21,158 bases of DNA from Clostridium sp. CAG:253 (GTDB taxonomy: Bacteria; Bacillota; Clostridia; Lachnospirales; Lachnospiraceae), in assembly GCA_000436755.1 (NCBI GenBank), contig FR887324.1, positions 37,633 through 58,790 on the forward strand, in the 5' to 3' direction. Of this stretch, positions 7,127 through 14,129 are shown in pieces. Each line of letters opens with the position of its first letter. The first letter of the stretch is position 1. The notes beneath the pieces are model-generated. The model made no database searches and was not told the origin of the DNA. It saw only the letters and a list, made by a program, of their open reading frames with translations. The translations under genes were made by a program, and so were the position numbers.

Positions 7127-7193
7127 AAGGTATCATCTTTTTTCTCGTATTTCAAGACTTTTTGCAGTTTTAGGAATTTTATTACAGTTTTGG
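7127..7193 (-). promoter_or_regulatory. agrB promoter with paired direct-repeat operator (probable AgrA site)
   Basis: On the - strand: CCAAAACTGT (7193-7184) and CTAAAACTGC (7173-7164), 20-bp period, then 8 bp to -35 TTGAAA (7155-7150), a 17-bp spacer ending TGA and -10 TACCTT (7132-7127). Repeat period, repeat-to-35 distance, -35 sequence and spacer length all equal those at agrD. The -10 is weaker than at agrD, which fits a need for an activator. Confidence 0.78.
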
Positions 7194-7209
7194 AAATCAA
7201 CATTCCTCT

Positions 7210-8406
7210 TTAAATGCTCCCAATTATTTCGGACAATCTCTGTGTATATGTATGTTCCTCTCTTACTTTTTTACAGCCGTTCTCCGCAATTGCTTTTCTT
7301 TCATCCTCATGTACGAGATAATATTTTATCTTTTCAAGCATGTCCTCTCTGTCACTGTAACTCACAAAATCTTCCCCATCAACAAAGTGCATCGCAAAAT
7401 CACTCTGGTAATTTGTAAGCAAAAATCCTCCTGCACCCATTATGTCTATTGCACGAAGCGGTATTCCGTTTCTTATGCTTCTAAGCGTAATGTTAAGATT
7501 TATCCTGCTATACTTGAATACCAGCGGCATTTCATACATATAGTGAACTTCGCCCATATTTTTTATACCTTTCAACCATGGTGTCGGCTCTGATGTATAA
7601 AGTTTCATTGGAGATATACTTTTTCCATCTTCAAGCTTTATGTTCGGAAGTGTTTCTCCTAAATATTTAAATATTTCCGTTCTGTCAAGCTGCGTCATCT
7701 TGCGGCATAAAAAATAATTGGCATAGATATACTCTATACTCTCCATTCCGTTTTCCTGAATTTTTACCGGCATTGCTGCCATCATCTTTTCCACAATGTC
7801 AGGTGTCAGAAGTTCCTCAATAAATGTATAACCGTATATAAGCCTCTGTGACTCCATTATTCCTTCAAGATAGCCTTTTGTGTAATCATCAAGTTTAGGC
7901 TCCATTCTGTCATAAAGATTGTGTTCCTCTGTATAAAGTCTTCCGACAAATGATACATCGCTTTCTACAATCTTTCTATCCTGTGGCGAAATACTCATTT
8001 TTTCAAGTCTTTTTTCGTTTACCGCCATAGGCATATACCAGACATTTTCTACACCAAGATTTCTAAGTTCCTGAACCATAAGGGAATCAAATATAAATAT
8101 TCTGTTCACTTCATTAAAAACTGATTTTGAATATGTAAGTATAAGCGGACTGTCATAACACCATGAAAGATACGGAATTTTAATATCATTGCATCCGTCT
8201 GATATAACCGGATAAAAATTTGATGTAAATACTGCATCCACACTGTTTTCTCTTATATATTTTTTTATTTCTGATTTATATTTTGGATCAATTCGGTAAT
8301 TCTTTGGCTCATTTTTATACAATAATACCGAATGCCCCAATTTTTCAAATGTCTCTTTTATATCCTCTACTCCGAAACTTTTCCATGTTGGAAATAATAT
8401 TTTCAT
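7210..8406 (-). CDS. CgeB-like glycosyltransferase family protein
   Basis: A 398-residue protein with the DUF3880-like N-terminal half and a CgeB-type Glyco_trans_1_2 C-terminal half found in spore maturation protein CgeB and relatives. Visible landmarks are 'MKILFPTWKSFGVEDIKETFEKLGHSVLLY', 'VDAVFTSNFYPVISDGCNDIKIPYLSWCYDSP', 'NLNITLRSIRNGIPLRAIDIMGAGGFLLTNYQSDFAMHFVDGEDFVSYSDREDMLEKIKYYL' and 'KVREEHTYTQRLSEI'. The last block is the nucleotide-sugar binding side of a GT-B fold. The predicted role is transfer of a sugar to a surface or spore polymer; donor and acceptor cannot be told. It is the last gene of the psd group and starts about 90 bp after the PLP decarboxylase gene. Confidence 0.82.
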   Translation of the reverse strand: MKILFPTWKSFGVEDIKETFEKLGHSVLLYKNEPKNYRIDPKYKSEIKKYIRENSVDAVFTSNFYPVISDGCNDIKIPYLSWCYDSPLILTYSKSVFNEVNRIFIFDSLMVQELRNLGVENVWYMPMAVNEKRLEKMSISPQDRKIVESDVSFVGRLYTEEHNLYDRMEPKLDDYTKGYLEGIMESQRLIYGYTFIEELLTPDIVEKMMAAMPVKIQENGMESIEYIYANYFLCRKMTQLDRTEIFKYLGETLPNIKLEDGKSISPMKLYTSEPTPWLKGIKNMGEVHYMYEMPLVFKYSRINLNITLRSIRNGIPLRAIDIMGAGGFLLTNYQSDFAMHFVDGEDFVSYSDREDMLEKIKYYLVHEDERKAIAENGCKKVREEHTYTQRLSEIIGSI

Positions 8407-8497
8407 ATCCTTATCCGCCTTTCACAAACCGTATTTCAGTTTTTATATTTATACACTTCTTATTTTTTCTATATTATATTAAACTTTTCCATTACAT

Positions 8498-9904
8498 TTA
8501 TATATAACTGTTATCAACTACGTTTATATACTCTATTGCATATTCCTTAAAAATTTTCATCATATTTTCGTCTATTCTCTCCCCACATACAGCTATTGGT
8601 ATAGCCGGAGGACAGGCTATTGTCTGTGATGCACATATTCTGCCGCAGGCATCGGAAACTCTTACTTTTTTGTATGGTGAAAAAACTGCCTCTCTTATTC
8701 CAATCACTCTTTCAGCCATGCTTAAAACAAGCTTTTTGGGTACAAGTTTTCCTTTTTTATTTCTGAAATCTTTAGTATCTGACGCCCATTTTTCAAGTCT
8801 TTCAAAATCTTTCTCATCATTTTGCGGAGTTATCATAAGTACAACAAAATATTTATCTGCATACTCACATTCTATTTTATATTTTCTAAGTTCATCTGCG
8901 AGCTCATCACCCTCCATGCCTGCTGCCGCCGTGTCAATCACTATTTTAAGCGGCTCAGTTTCCATAAGGCTTACATTATTTTCTGCAAGAACAGCTTTTG
9001 TATTTTCTATACGCTTAATGCAGTCAGCCAGTTCAGCTCTAAACTTCCCGTCAAGATACCTGTTACACATATCAAGCGACTGCATTATAAGATATGACGG
9101 ACTTGTCGAACCAAATATTGTCATATAAGAAGCAATATGAGGTGCCAGTCTTTCCCTGTATTTCTCTGACACATGAATGTACGCTCCGCCTGTCAGAACA
9201 GGCAGTGTCTTGTGAGCCGAATCACAGCATATGGCAGCTCCGCTTTGTATAGGATGTACTGTCCCATACTTTTTTTCGTCCAAAAATGCCTGATACGCTC
9301 CATGTGCATTATCAACTATCAAAGGAATATCACATTCTTCACAAACTTTTGATATTCCCTCTATATCTGCTGTATTTCCGAGATAATCAGGTGAAGTTAT
9401 ATATACAGCCATCGGCTTTTGTTTTTTTTCAAGTTCACTTTTCACATCATCAGGTGTGACCATGCTTACGCATATACTGTCAGCATCTTTTGGATACATA
9501 AATTCCACACTCAAATCAAGCAATGCAAGTGCATCTATCATTGACTTGTGTACATTTCTTGCTGCAAGCACGAATGGTTTTGTGCTGCTTATTGTACTTT
9601 CAGAACTTTTTTGTTCCTGTCTTATTTCGTAATCCATAAAAACTGCCGCAAGCATTGTCTTTATGCACTGTGATGAACCCTCCGTTGAATAAAATGATGC
9701 TCCGCTTCCAAAAAGTTTTGCAGCATTTTCCTGACTTTTTTTAATAATTCCGTCAGCGTGGCTTAATACATCCGCACCATCTATCTCCGTTATGTCCTGT
9801 CTCTCGCATCCTATAAATTCTTTTCCCTTATGTCCCGGCATGTGAAATCTTGAAAAATCACTGTCTATATATTTATTTACAAAATCACAGATTGGCGTAT
9901 CCAT
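8498..9904 (-). CDS. Orn/Lys/Arg decarboxylase family PLP-dependent enzyme
   Basis: A 468-residue fold-type I PLP enzyme. The start 'FHMPGHKG' (20-27), 'IVDNAHGAY' (Asp198 expected to pair with the pyridine nitrogen) and 'DSAHKTLPVLTGGAYIHV' with Lys232 as the Schiff-base lysine are hallmarks of the Orn/Lys/Arg decarboxylase major domain. The C-terminal domain has 'GRICASQTIACPPAIPIAVCGERI', also typical. The length is that of the short Gram-positive type (about 470-490), such as Bacillus YaaO/SpeA. The substrate (arginine, lysine or ornithine) cannot be decided from sequence. It starts 13 bp after psd, with GAGGAA before the ATG, so co-transcription with psd is likely. Confidence 0.88.
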   Translation of the reverse strand: MDTPICDFVNKYIDSDFSRFHMPGHKGKEFIGCERQDITEIDGADVLSHADGIIKKSQENAAKLFGSGASFYSTEGSSQCIKTMLAAVFMDYEIRQEQKSSESTISSTKPFVLAARNVHKSMIDALALLDLSVEFMYPKDADSICVSMVTPDDVKSELEKKQKPMAVYITSPDYLGNTADIEGISKVCEECDIPLIVDNAHGAYQAFLDEKKYGTVHPIQSGAAICCDSAHKTLPVLTGGAYIHVSEKYRERLAPHIASYMTIFGSTSPSYLIMQSLDMCNRYLDGKFRAELADCIKRIENTKAVLAENNVSLMETEPLKIVIDTAAAGMEGDELADELRKYKIECEYADKYFVVLMITPQNDEKDFERLEKWASDTKDFRNKKGKLVPKKLVLSMAERVIGIREAVFSPYKKVRVSDACGRICASQTIACPPAIPIAVCGERIDENMMKIFKEYAIEYINVVDNSYI

Positions 9905-9917
9905 CGATTCCTCTTTT

Positions 9918-10778
9918 CTAAAATTTTTCTCCGATTACATCTCCCATTTTTACAATAGTTTCATAATCTTCTTTTGAATTATTGATAATCTCATCCTTAA
10001 TCTTTATGCTGTCTTTTGAAAATGTCAGTATAACCGTAGAACCTCCAAATTCAAAACGTCCCTTTTCCTGTCCTCTCGACACATTACATTTCTCATCATT
10101 GTTGACTATTCTTCCAACCATCAGGGCGCCAACTTCAATCTGAAGGATTTTTCCAAAGTTTTCACTGTGCAAAACGCTGCATTCCCTTGTATTTTCCTTA
10201 TATATATCGTACCCCGCCTCAATCGCTGCAGGATTTACGGTATGATAAACGCCGTCTATTCTTCTTATCGGACCAAGCTTACCGTTATCTACATACGCAT
10301 ATCTGTGGTAATCGTCCACACAAAGCCTGAAAACAAGCATATAACCGCCATTATAATAATTTGCAAGTTTACTGCTTCTTGTAAGACTTTCAAATGAATA
10401 CTTTGTACCTTTAATCTCATACTCAGACTTTTCATCTATTTTATAAACCGTAAGTTTGCTGTCGCATGGCGAACAAAGCAGTTCAGATGTCATATCAAAT
10501 ACTCTTTCACCATCTTTAATTTTTCTTGTAAAAAAATCATTGTAACTTTTATATTTCTTATTCTCATACTGCGACATATCTATATTGTTTTTCTCGATAA
10601 ACGGTTTTATAGCAGGCACCGAAAGCGGACTGTCCATAAATCTGCCGCCAATTTCCGATACTGCTTTACTTGTAAGAAATTTTAAAAGCAGCCTTCCGGC
10701 TTCGCTCTTATACATTTTTTCAAGAATTTTATCCTGACTGTTTTGTTCTTTGCAGCAATTTATTCTTTCAAATTCCAT
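9918..10778 (-). CDS. psd: Phosphatidylserine decarboxylase proenzyme
   Basis: The enzyme converts phosphatidylserine to phosphatidylethanolamine at the membrane. Counting from the upstream Met at 10790, the self-cleavage motif is 'FGGST' with Ser251 as the future pyruvoyl group. 'SPCDSKL' gives the catalytic Asp110 and 'DDYHRYAYV' His162, matching the Asp/His/Ser set of the family. I prefer the Met at 10778, because GGGGA lies about six bases upstream of it while the Met at 10790 has no ribosome binding site; this shortens the protein by four residues to 286. Its partner, a CDP-alcohol phosphatidyltransferase, is encoded just upstream but behind a terminator and a repeat element, so psd probably starts a separate transcript. 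Confidence 0.93.
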   Translation of the reverse strand: MEFERINCCKEQNSQDKILEKMYKSEAGRLLLKFLTSKAVSEIGGRFMDSPLSVPAIKPFIEKNNIDMSQYENKKYKSYNDFFTRKIKDGERVFDMTSELLCSPCDSKLTVYKIDEKSEYEIKGTKYSFESLTRSSKLANYYNGGYMLVFRLCVDDYHRYAYVDNGKLGPIRRIDGVYHTVNPAAIEAGYDIYKENTRECSVLHSENFGKILQIEVGALMVGRIVNNDEKCNVSRGQEKGRFEFGGSTVILTFSKDSIKIKDEIINNSKEDYETIVKMGDVIGEKF

Positions 10779-10802
10779 TTTAATCCCCATTTCTTATATG
10801 AT

Positions 10803-11008
10803 ATGATGCAAGGGTCAAAAGCAGATAGCAATGTATGTTTACATACAAATTGCTATCTGGTGGCTTGACCCGCCAAACACCGACAAGTAGCAGATTTGCT
10901 TGCAAATATGCGGGATTGGAGGTGTTTGCAGGATTGCGAAAATTGCACAGCAATGAAGCAATCCGTGGCATTAATTGTGATCAAAATACCTTTTGACCCT
11001 AACATCAT
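10803..11008. mobile_element. Hairpin-rich inverted-repeat element (MITE-like) upstream of psd
   Basis: The element is bounded by a 19-bp inverted repeat with two mismatches (10803-10821 and 10990-11008; outer ATGATG/CATCAT, inner AGGGTCAAAAG/CTTTTGACCCT). Inside are nested hairpins. GGGTCAA (10812-10818) pairs with TTGACCC (10865-10871), enclosing CAGATAGCAAT/ATTGCTATCTG and GTATGT/ACATAC. CAAACACC (10874-10881) pairs with GGTGTTTG (10921-10928), enclosing ATTTGC/GCAAAT. GGATTGC (10931-10937) pairs with GCAATCC (10958-10964), enclosing ATTGC/GCAAT. From memory, similar AGGGTCAAAAG-ended repeats occur in Lachnospiraceae genomes. No transposase is encoded. A short open frame on the - strand across it is judged spurious. 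Confidence 0.7.
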
Positions 11009-11043
11009 TATATTTACTTATTTATTATAGGATAGCAAGTGAA

Positions 11044-11081
11044 AAATGCTAAGTCAATATATTTACAATGACTTAGCATTT
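11044..11081 (-). terminator. Rho-independent terminator after the CDP-alcohol phosphatidyltransferase gene
   Basis: A perfect 13-bp stem: AAATGCTAAGTCA (11044-11056) and TGACTTAGCATTT (11069-11081), 12-nt loop. On the - strand the stem ends in ATTT followed by TTCACTTG, giving a run of five T. It lies 20 bp after the stop codon and marks the end of the PAP2/flippase-like/PssA operon. Confidence 0.85.
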
Positions 11082-11100
11082 ATATTATTATCCATATTCC

Positions 11101-11820
11101 TTATGATTTAAAAAACTTCCAAAGCGGTTTCTCAAAAAAATGCGGTTTTGGCACTTTATATTTTGAGAACACAACTACTATTATCACTGCAGCTGCCACT
11201 AATAATACCAAAAATACAAGTGTCTTATTGTCAGGTTTTTTTAATTTGAAATCAACTATAAACAATGTTCCTACTATTGCAAGCGCAAAGTATAATACAA
11301 TTACAAATACACAATCACTTATAAATACCTGAAGCATAAAGACAAGTGGCAGTACAATTGCCATTGATGTAATCGGAAGTCCATGATAATACTTATTTGC
11401 CCCTTCCTCTACCTGCTGCCTTCTTGTCTCCAACACATTAAAAAATGCAAGTCTTATAACTGAACATATACAATAATAACCTATAACCAGATTTCCAACA
11501 GGCCCTCTCACTCCTATAAGAAAACATATAAGTGCCGGAAATATTCCAAAACATACAACATCACAAAGTGAATCTATCTGGACACCATACAATTTTTCAT
11601 CATCTGTTCTGTTTTTCTTACTTCTCGCTATCTTTCCGTCAAACATATCACAAAGACCTGAAAGTGCAAGACATGTAACTGCAGTCCTGAATCTGCCGTT
11701 CATTGCCTGTGTCATACCTATAACAGATATAAAAAGACTGATATATGTAAGTATAACCGTATAATCATAAACTCCTATCAGCTTATCTGTAATTTTCTTT
11801 TCCTTAACATTCTCTTTCAT
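11101..11820 (-). CDS. pssA: CDP-alcohol phosphatidyltransferase, probably phosphatidylserine synthase
   Basis: The protein (239 residues from the preferred start) carries the CDP-alcohol phosphotransferase signature 'CDMFDGKIAR...GVQIDSLCD': D-x2-D-G-x2-A-R, then G-x3-D-x3-D, with the second half displaced by four extra residues compared with the standard x8 gap. Several hydrophobic helices surround it. Phosphatidylserine synthase is the likely role, because a phosphatidylserine decarboxylase gene lies just downstream; a different head group cannot be excluded. I choose the ATG at 11820 (MKENVKEKK) because GAGGAT precedes it at proper distance; a GTG at 11877 would add 19 residues but has a poorly placed site. 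It follows the LPG-synthase-TM gene closely and ends at a strong terminator. Confidence 0.87.
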   Translation of the reverse strand: MKENVKEKKITDKLIGVYDYTVILTYISLFISVIGMTQAMNGRFRTAVTCLALSGLCDMFDGKIARSKKNRTDDEKLYGVQIDSLCDVVCFGIFPALICFLIGVRGPVGNLVIGYYCICSVIRLAFFNVLETRRQQVEEGANKYYHGLPITSMAIVLPLVFMLQVFISDCVFVIVLYFALAIVGTLFIVDFKLKKPDNKTLVFLVLLVAAAVIIVVVFSKYKVPKPHFFEKPLWKFFKS

Positions 11821-11885
11821 AACTATCCTCATTTCTTTCCGGAAAACAACAATTCTGTTGTCTTTCTCATCTGCCACCCTTTTCG

Positions 11886-12911
11886 CTATTTATCTTTTGT
11901 CCCAATACGCAGATATGCAACCACTGTCATAACTGCGCTTATTCCGAGCTGAACATAAAAACTAAGTCCTCTGCTCACTATCATAACAGGCAATGTATAT
12001 TTCTTTGTGCATACCTGCACAAATATGTCTTTGAATAATTTTTCACTTATTCCAAGTCCGCCCGGCAGCGGCAGCATATCAACCGCAACCGATATCATTC
12101 CCTGTAATGTTATTACAACTCCTGCACTTGTAAAATTAAGCATAAATGACTTATATACAAGATATGTAACCGCAAACAGCAAAAAACGCTGTACGCATGT
12201 TATCAAAAAAACATTTATTATAACTCTTATATTTTTATAGAAAAATTCTGCCGCATTTCTGTACTTTTCCATCGCTCTTTCAAGACGTTCTCCATACTTT
12301 TTTTCCTTGTCTGTCTTAAACATCCTGTCAAACAGTCTCACGCAAAATAATACTATTCTGCTTGCAAGCGTAGGATGAAATACAAGTATAAGCATACCAA
12401 AAACACACACAACATTCAAGAAAATTCCCAAATAGCACCACCCATATATAGGTTTTAAAAGTTCCCATACCGGCTCCGGTCTTAATATCATCACCAAAAG
12501 CCCAAGCACTACCAGAACGAATTTGTATGTTATTGTTACAATGAGTAAAACCATCGTAGATGTCGGCAACGACAATTTATCTTTTTTCATAAAATAAAGC
12601 TGTGCCGGCTGACCTCCTGTAGCTGACGGTGTTATGAGTGAAAAGAAAAATCCAACAAACGAATATAAAAAACAATGAGTAAGTTTTACATTTTCACCGA
12701 GAACTTTCATCATATAATATATTATCAATGATTCAGATTCGATAAATCCGACTACGAACACTGCACCAAGTATCCAGTATCTGAAATCACCCTGCTTTAA
12801 GTACATCAAAAGCTCAGACAGATTTTCACCGTGAAATACTGAATATAGGGTAATAATAAGAACCAGCAGTAAAAATGCTGCGTTAAAAATATTTTTCTTT
12901 GCTCCTGACAT
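11886..12911 (-). CDS. LPG-synthase transmembrane-domain (UPF0104/YbhN-like) flippase-like protein
   Basis: A 341-residue protein made of about eight hydrophobic helices. It has both conserved blocks of the lysylphosphatidylglycerol synthase TM family: 'FFFSLITPSATGGQPAQLYFM' (about 89-109) and 'DMLPLPGGLGISEKLF' (about 276-291). The C-terminal aminoacyl-transferase domain of MprF is absent, so this is the membrane/flippase half only. A role in moving or sensing lipids is inference from the MprF parallel. Its ATG directly follows the TAA of the PAP2 gene, and it is followed by pssA, consistent with a lipid operon. A paralogue lies at 16091-17131. Confidence 0.88.
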   Translation of the reverse strand: MSGAKKNIFNAAFLLLVLIITLYSVFHGENLSELLMYLKQGDFRYWILGAVFVVGFIESESLIIYYMMKVLGENVKLTHCFLYSFVGFFFSLITPSATGGQPAQLYFMKKDKLSLPTSTMVLLIVTITYKFVLVVLGLLVMILRPEPVWELLKPIYGWCYLGIFLNVVCVFGMLILVFHPTLASRIVLFCVRLFDRMFKTDKEKKYGERLERAMEKYRNAAEFFYKNIRVIINVFLITCVQRFLLFAVTYLVYKSFMLNFTSAGVVITLQGMISVAVDMLPLPGGLGISEKLFKDIFVQVCTKKYTLPVMIVSRGLSFYVQLGISAVMTVVAYLRIGTKDK

Positions 12912-13640
12912 TTATTCTCTCCCAAATACAATATAGTTTACTTTGTCAAACACTTTCCATATTTTCTTGTAGAGATCTGTATGTGTTCCTATAAAATAAG
13001 ATAGCTCTGCTATCGCCACACCCGCAAACACATCAACAATATAATGCTGCTTTGTAAACTGTGTTGAAGCGAAAACCATTATTGCAAACACCGCTGAAAA
13101 AGCTTTATACCATGCCGGTATATGTTTTTGTTTTCTTATACCAATAAAACACATCCAGCTTACAAGGCAGTGTATTGACGGAAATAGGTCGGTAGCCGGG
13201 TCAACCGTATATATAAATCTCATAAGTATACTCGAAAGTCCGTTTCCCGTAACCTCTGGTCTTGCATTTGTCGTTGGAAGCAATATAAAAAACACACCAC
13301 ATATAATTCTTGACAGATAATCACCTGTTGCAAATTTATACCAATGCTCCTTTTTTGTTCTCGATATCATTATGTAATTCACAGCCCAAAATGCAAAACA
13401 TATAAGATACACATATATCCATTCCTTTACAAACGGAAGTTCCTTATCAAACTTCGTTGATAAATCGTAATGTTTCGCATTTTTCATAAGTATCTGTGTT
13501 CCCGTATATATCACTGAATTCAATACAAAACATGAAATAAGTGATATAACTGTCTGCTTTGGTATCAGTTTCCCAACCGTTTTTTCATACCATATTGCAA
13601 ATCCGGTTTTATCTTTCATATTATCTCTTTTATCTCTCAT
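12912..13640 (-). CDS. PAP2-family membrane phosphatase
   Basis: A 242-residue polytopic membrane protein with the three PAP2 motifs in degenerate form: 'TTNARPEV' (RP at 127-128), 'DLFPSIHC' (His157) and 'TKQHYIVDVFAG' (His199, Asp203). His199 is the expected phosphoenzyme nucleophile and Asp203 its partner. The PSIH variant (instead of PSGH) is typical of the PAP2_3/inositol-phosphotransferase-like branch. The frame is open for another 81 codons upstream, but that stretch overlaps the neighbouring acidic-tail gene in another frame and reads as Met/Arg-rich nonsense. I therefore choose the ATG at 13640, preceded by AAGGGA. It probably dephosphorylates a lipid phosphate such as phosphatidate or a polyprenyl diphosphate. 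It starts an apparent lipid operon with the next two genes. Confidence 0.85.
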   Translation of the reverse strand: MRDKRDNMKDKTGFAIWYEKTVGKLIPKQTVISLISCFVLNSVIYTGTQILMKNAKHYDLSTKFDKELPFVKEWIYVYLICFAFWAVNYIMISRTKKEHWYKFATGDYLSRIICGVFFILLPTTNARPEVTGNGLSSILMRFIYTVDPATDLFPSIHCLVSWMCFIGIRKQKHIPAWYKAFSAVFAIMVFASTQFTKQHYIVDVFAGVAIAELSYFIGTHTDLYKKIWKVFDKVNYIVFGRE

Positions 13641-13731
13641 AGTCGAATTTCCCTTATCCCTATTTTTTCTACCGCTAAAAATCGTTATCATCTTCCTCGA
13701 TAGCCACATCATCATCCGCATCATTGCCATC

Positions 13732-13797
13732 ACTGTCGAAATCTGATTCGTCTTCGTCCGCATCCTCGTCGTTACTGTCAAAATCTGATTCGTCTTC
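13732..13797. repeat. 42-bp period repeat coding the acidic tail
   Basis: Two similar blocks start ACTGTCGAAATCTGATTCG (13732) and ACTGTCAAAATCTGATTCG (13774). On the - strand they encode ESDFDS repeated with a 14-residue period in the acidic tail of the small membrane protein. The period is a multiple of three, so copy changes would alter tail length but not frame. Confidence 0.75.
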
Positions 13798-13918
13798 CGC
13801 ATATTCGTCATCACCATAAATATCCGGTTCTTCTTCATCAGATATGTCAGGATGAAGTACCCTATATATAATAGTGTACGCATAAAGAAGCAGTGGCAGC
13901 ATAATGGTCAAACCAACA

Positions 13919-13966
13919 CTTCCCATAAAAAGACCATGCGCCTTCCCATAAAAAGACCATGCGCCT
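13919..13966. repeat. Perfect 23-bp tandem duplication inside a coding sequence
   Basis: The unit beginning TCCCATAAAAAGACC is present at 13921-13943 and again, without mismatch, at 13944-13966, with two matching bases carried over at the left edge. Because 23 is not a multiple of three, gain or loss of a copy switches the small membrane protein gene out of or into frame. Confidence 0.95.
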
Positions 13967-14129
13967 GCGGTTTAGCAAAAATTGCCGCAATAAACGAAGC
14001 CACATACATGCCAACCAGTATTACACACATTATAATCGCTGCAATCTGTTTTATTTTTTTCACTCAATTCACCTCACAATTCCTAATAATCTTAGTTTTC
14101 AATTTTTAACAAATGCTCAACTTGAAAAC

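Larger units (their letters stand above)
13675..14063 (-). pseudogene. Small membrane protein with acidic repeat tail, frameshifted by a 23-bp tandem duplication
   Basis: Starting at GTG 14063 (AGGTGA five bases upstream), the frame reads VKKIKQIAAIIMCVILVGMY...FAKPQAHGLFMG, then enters a second copy of a 23-bp unit and stops at 13908 after 51 residues. Removing one 23-bp copy restores a 121-residue protein: a transmembrane helix, the linker 'KPQAHGLFMGSV', a second helix 'LTIMLPLLLYAYTIIYRVL' and a strongly acidic tail (DISDEEEPDIYGDDE...). The tail contains a 14-residue internal repeat. Small two-helix membrane proteins of this shape are common beside rarA in related Clostridia (recollection, not checked). 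It lies between rarA and the PAP2 gene. As written it is broken; the duplication could be reversible. Confidence 0.72.

Noticed and set aside
10780..10971. 63-codon open frame on the - strand across the inverted-repeat element
   Set aside because: It lies entirely in hairpin sequence, overlaps the psd start, has no ribosome binding site, and its composition does not look like a protein. Probably a by-product of the repeat.
13641..13883. 81-codon N-terminal extension of the PAP2 protein
   Set aside because: It overlaps the acidic-tail gene in another frame and reads as Met/Arg/Thr-rich text mirroring that gene's codons. The PAP2 domain begins after the ATG at 13640.
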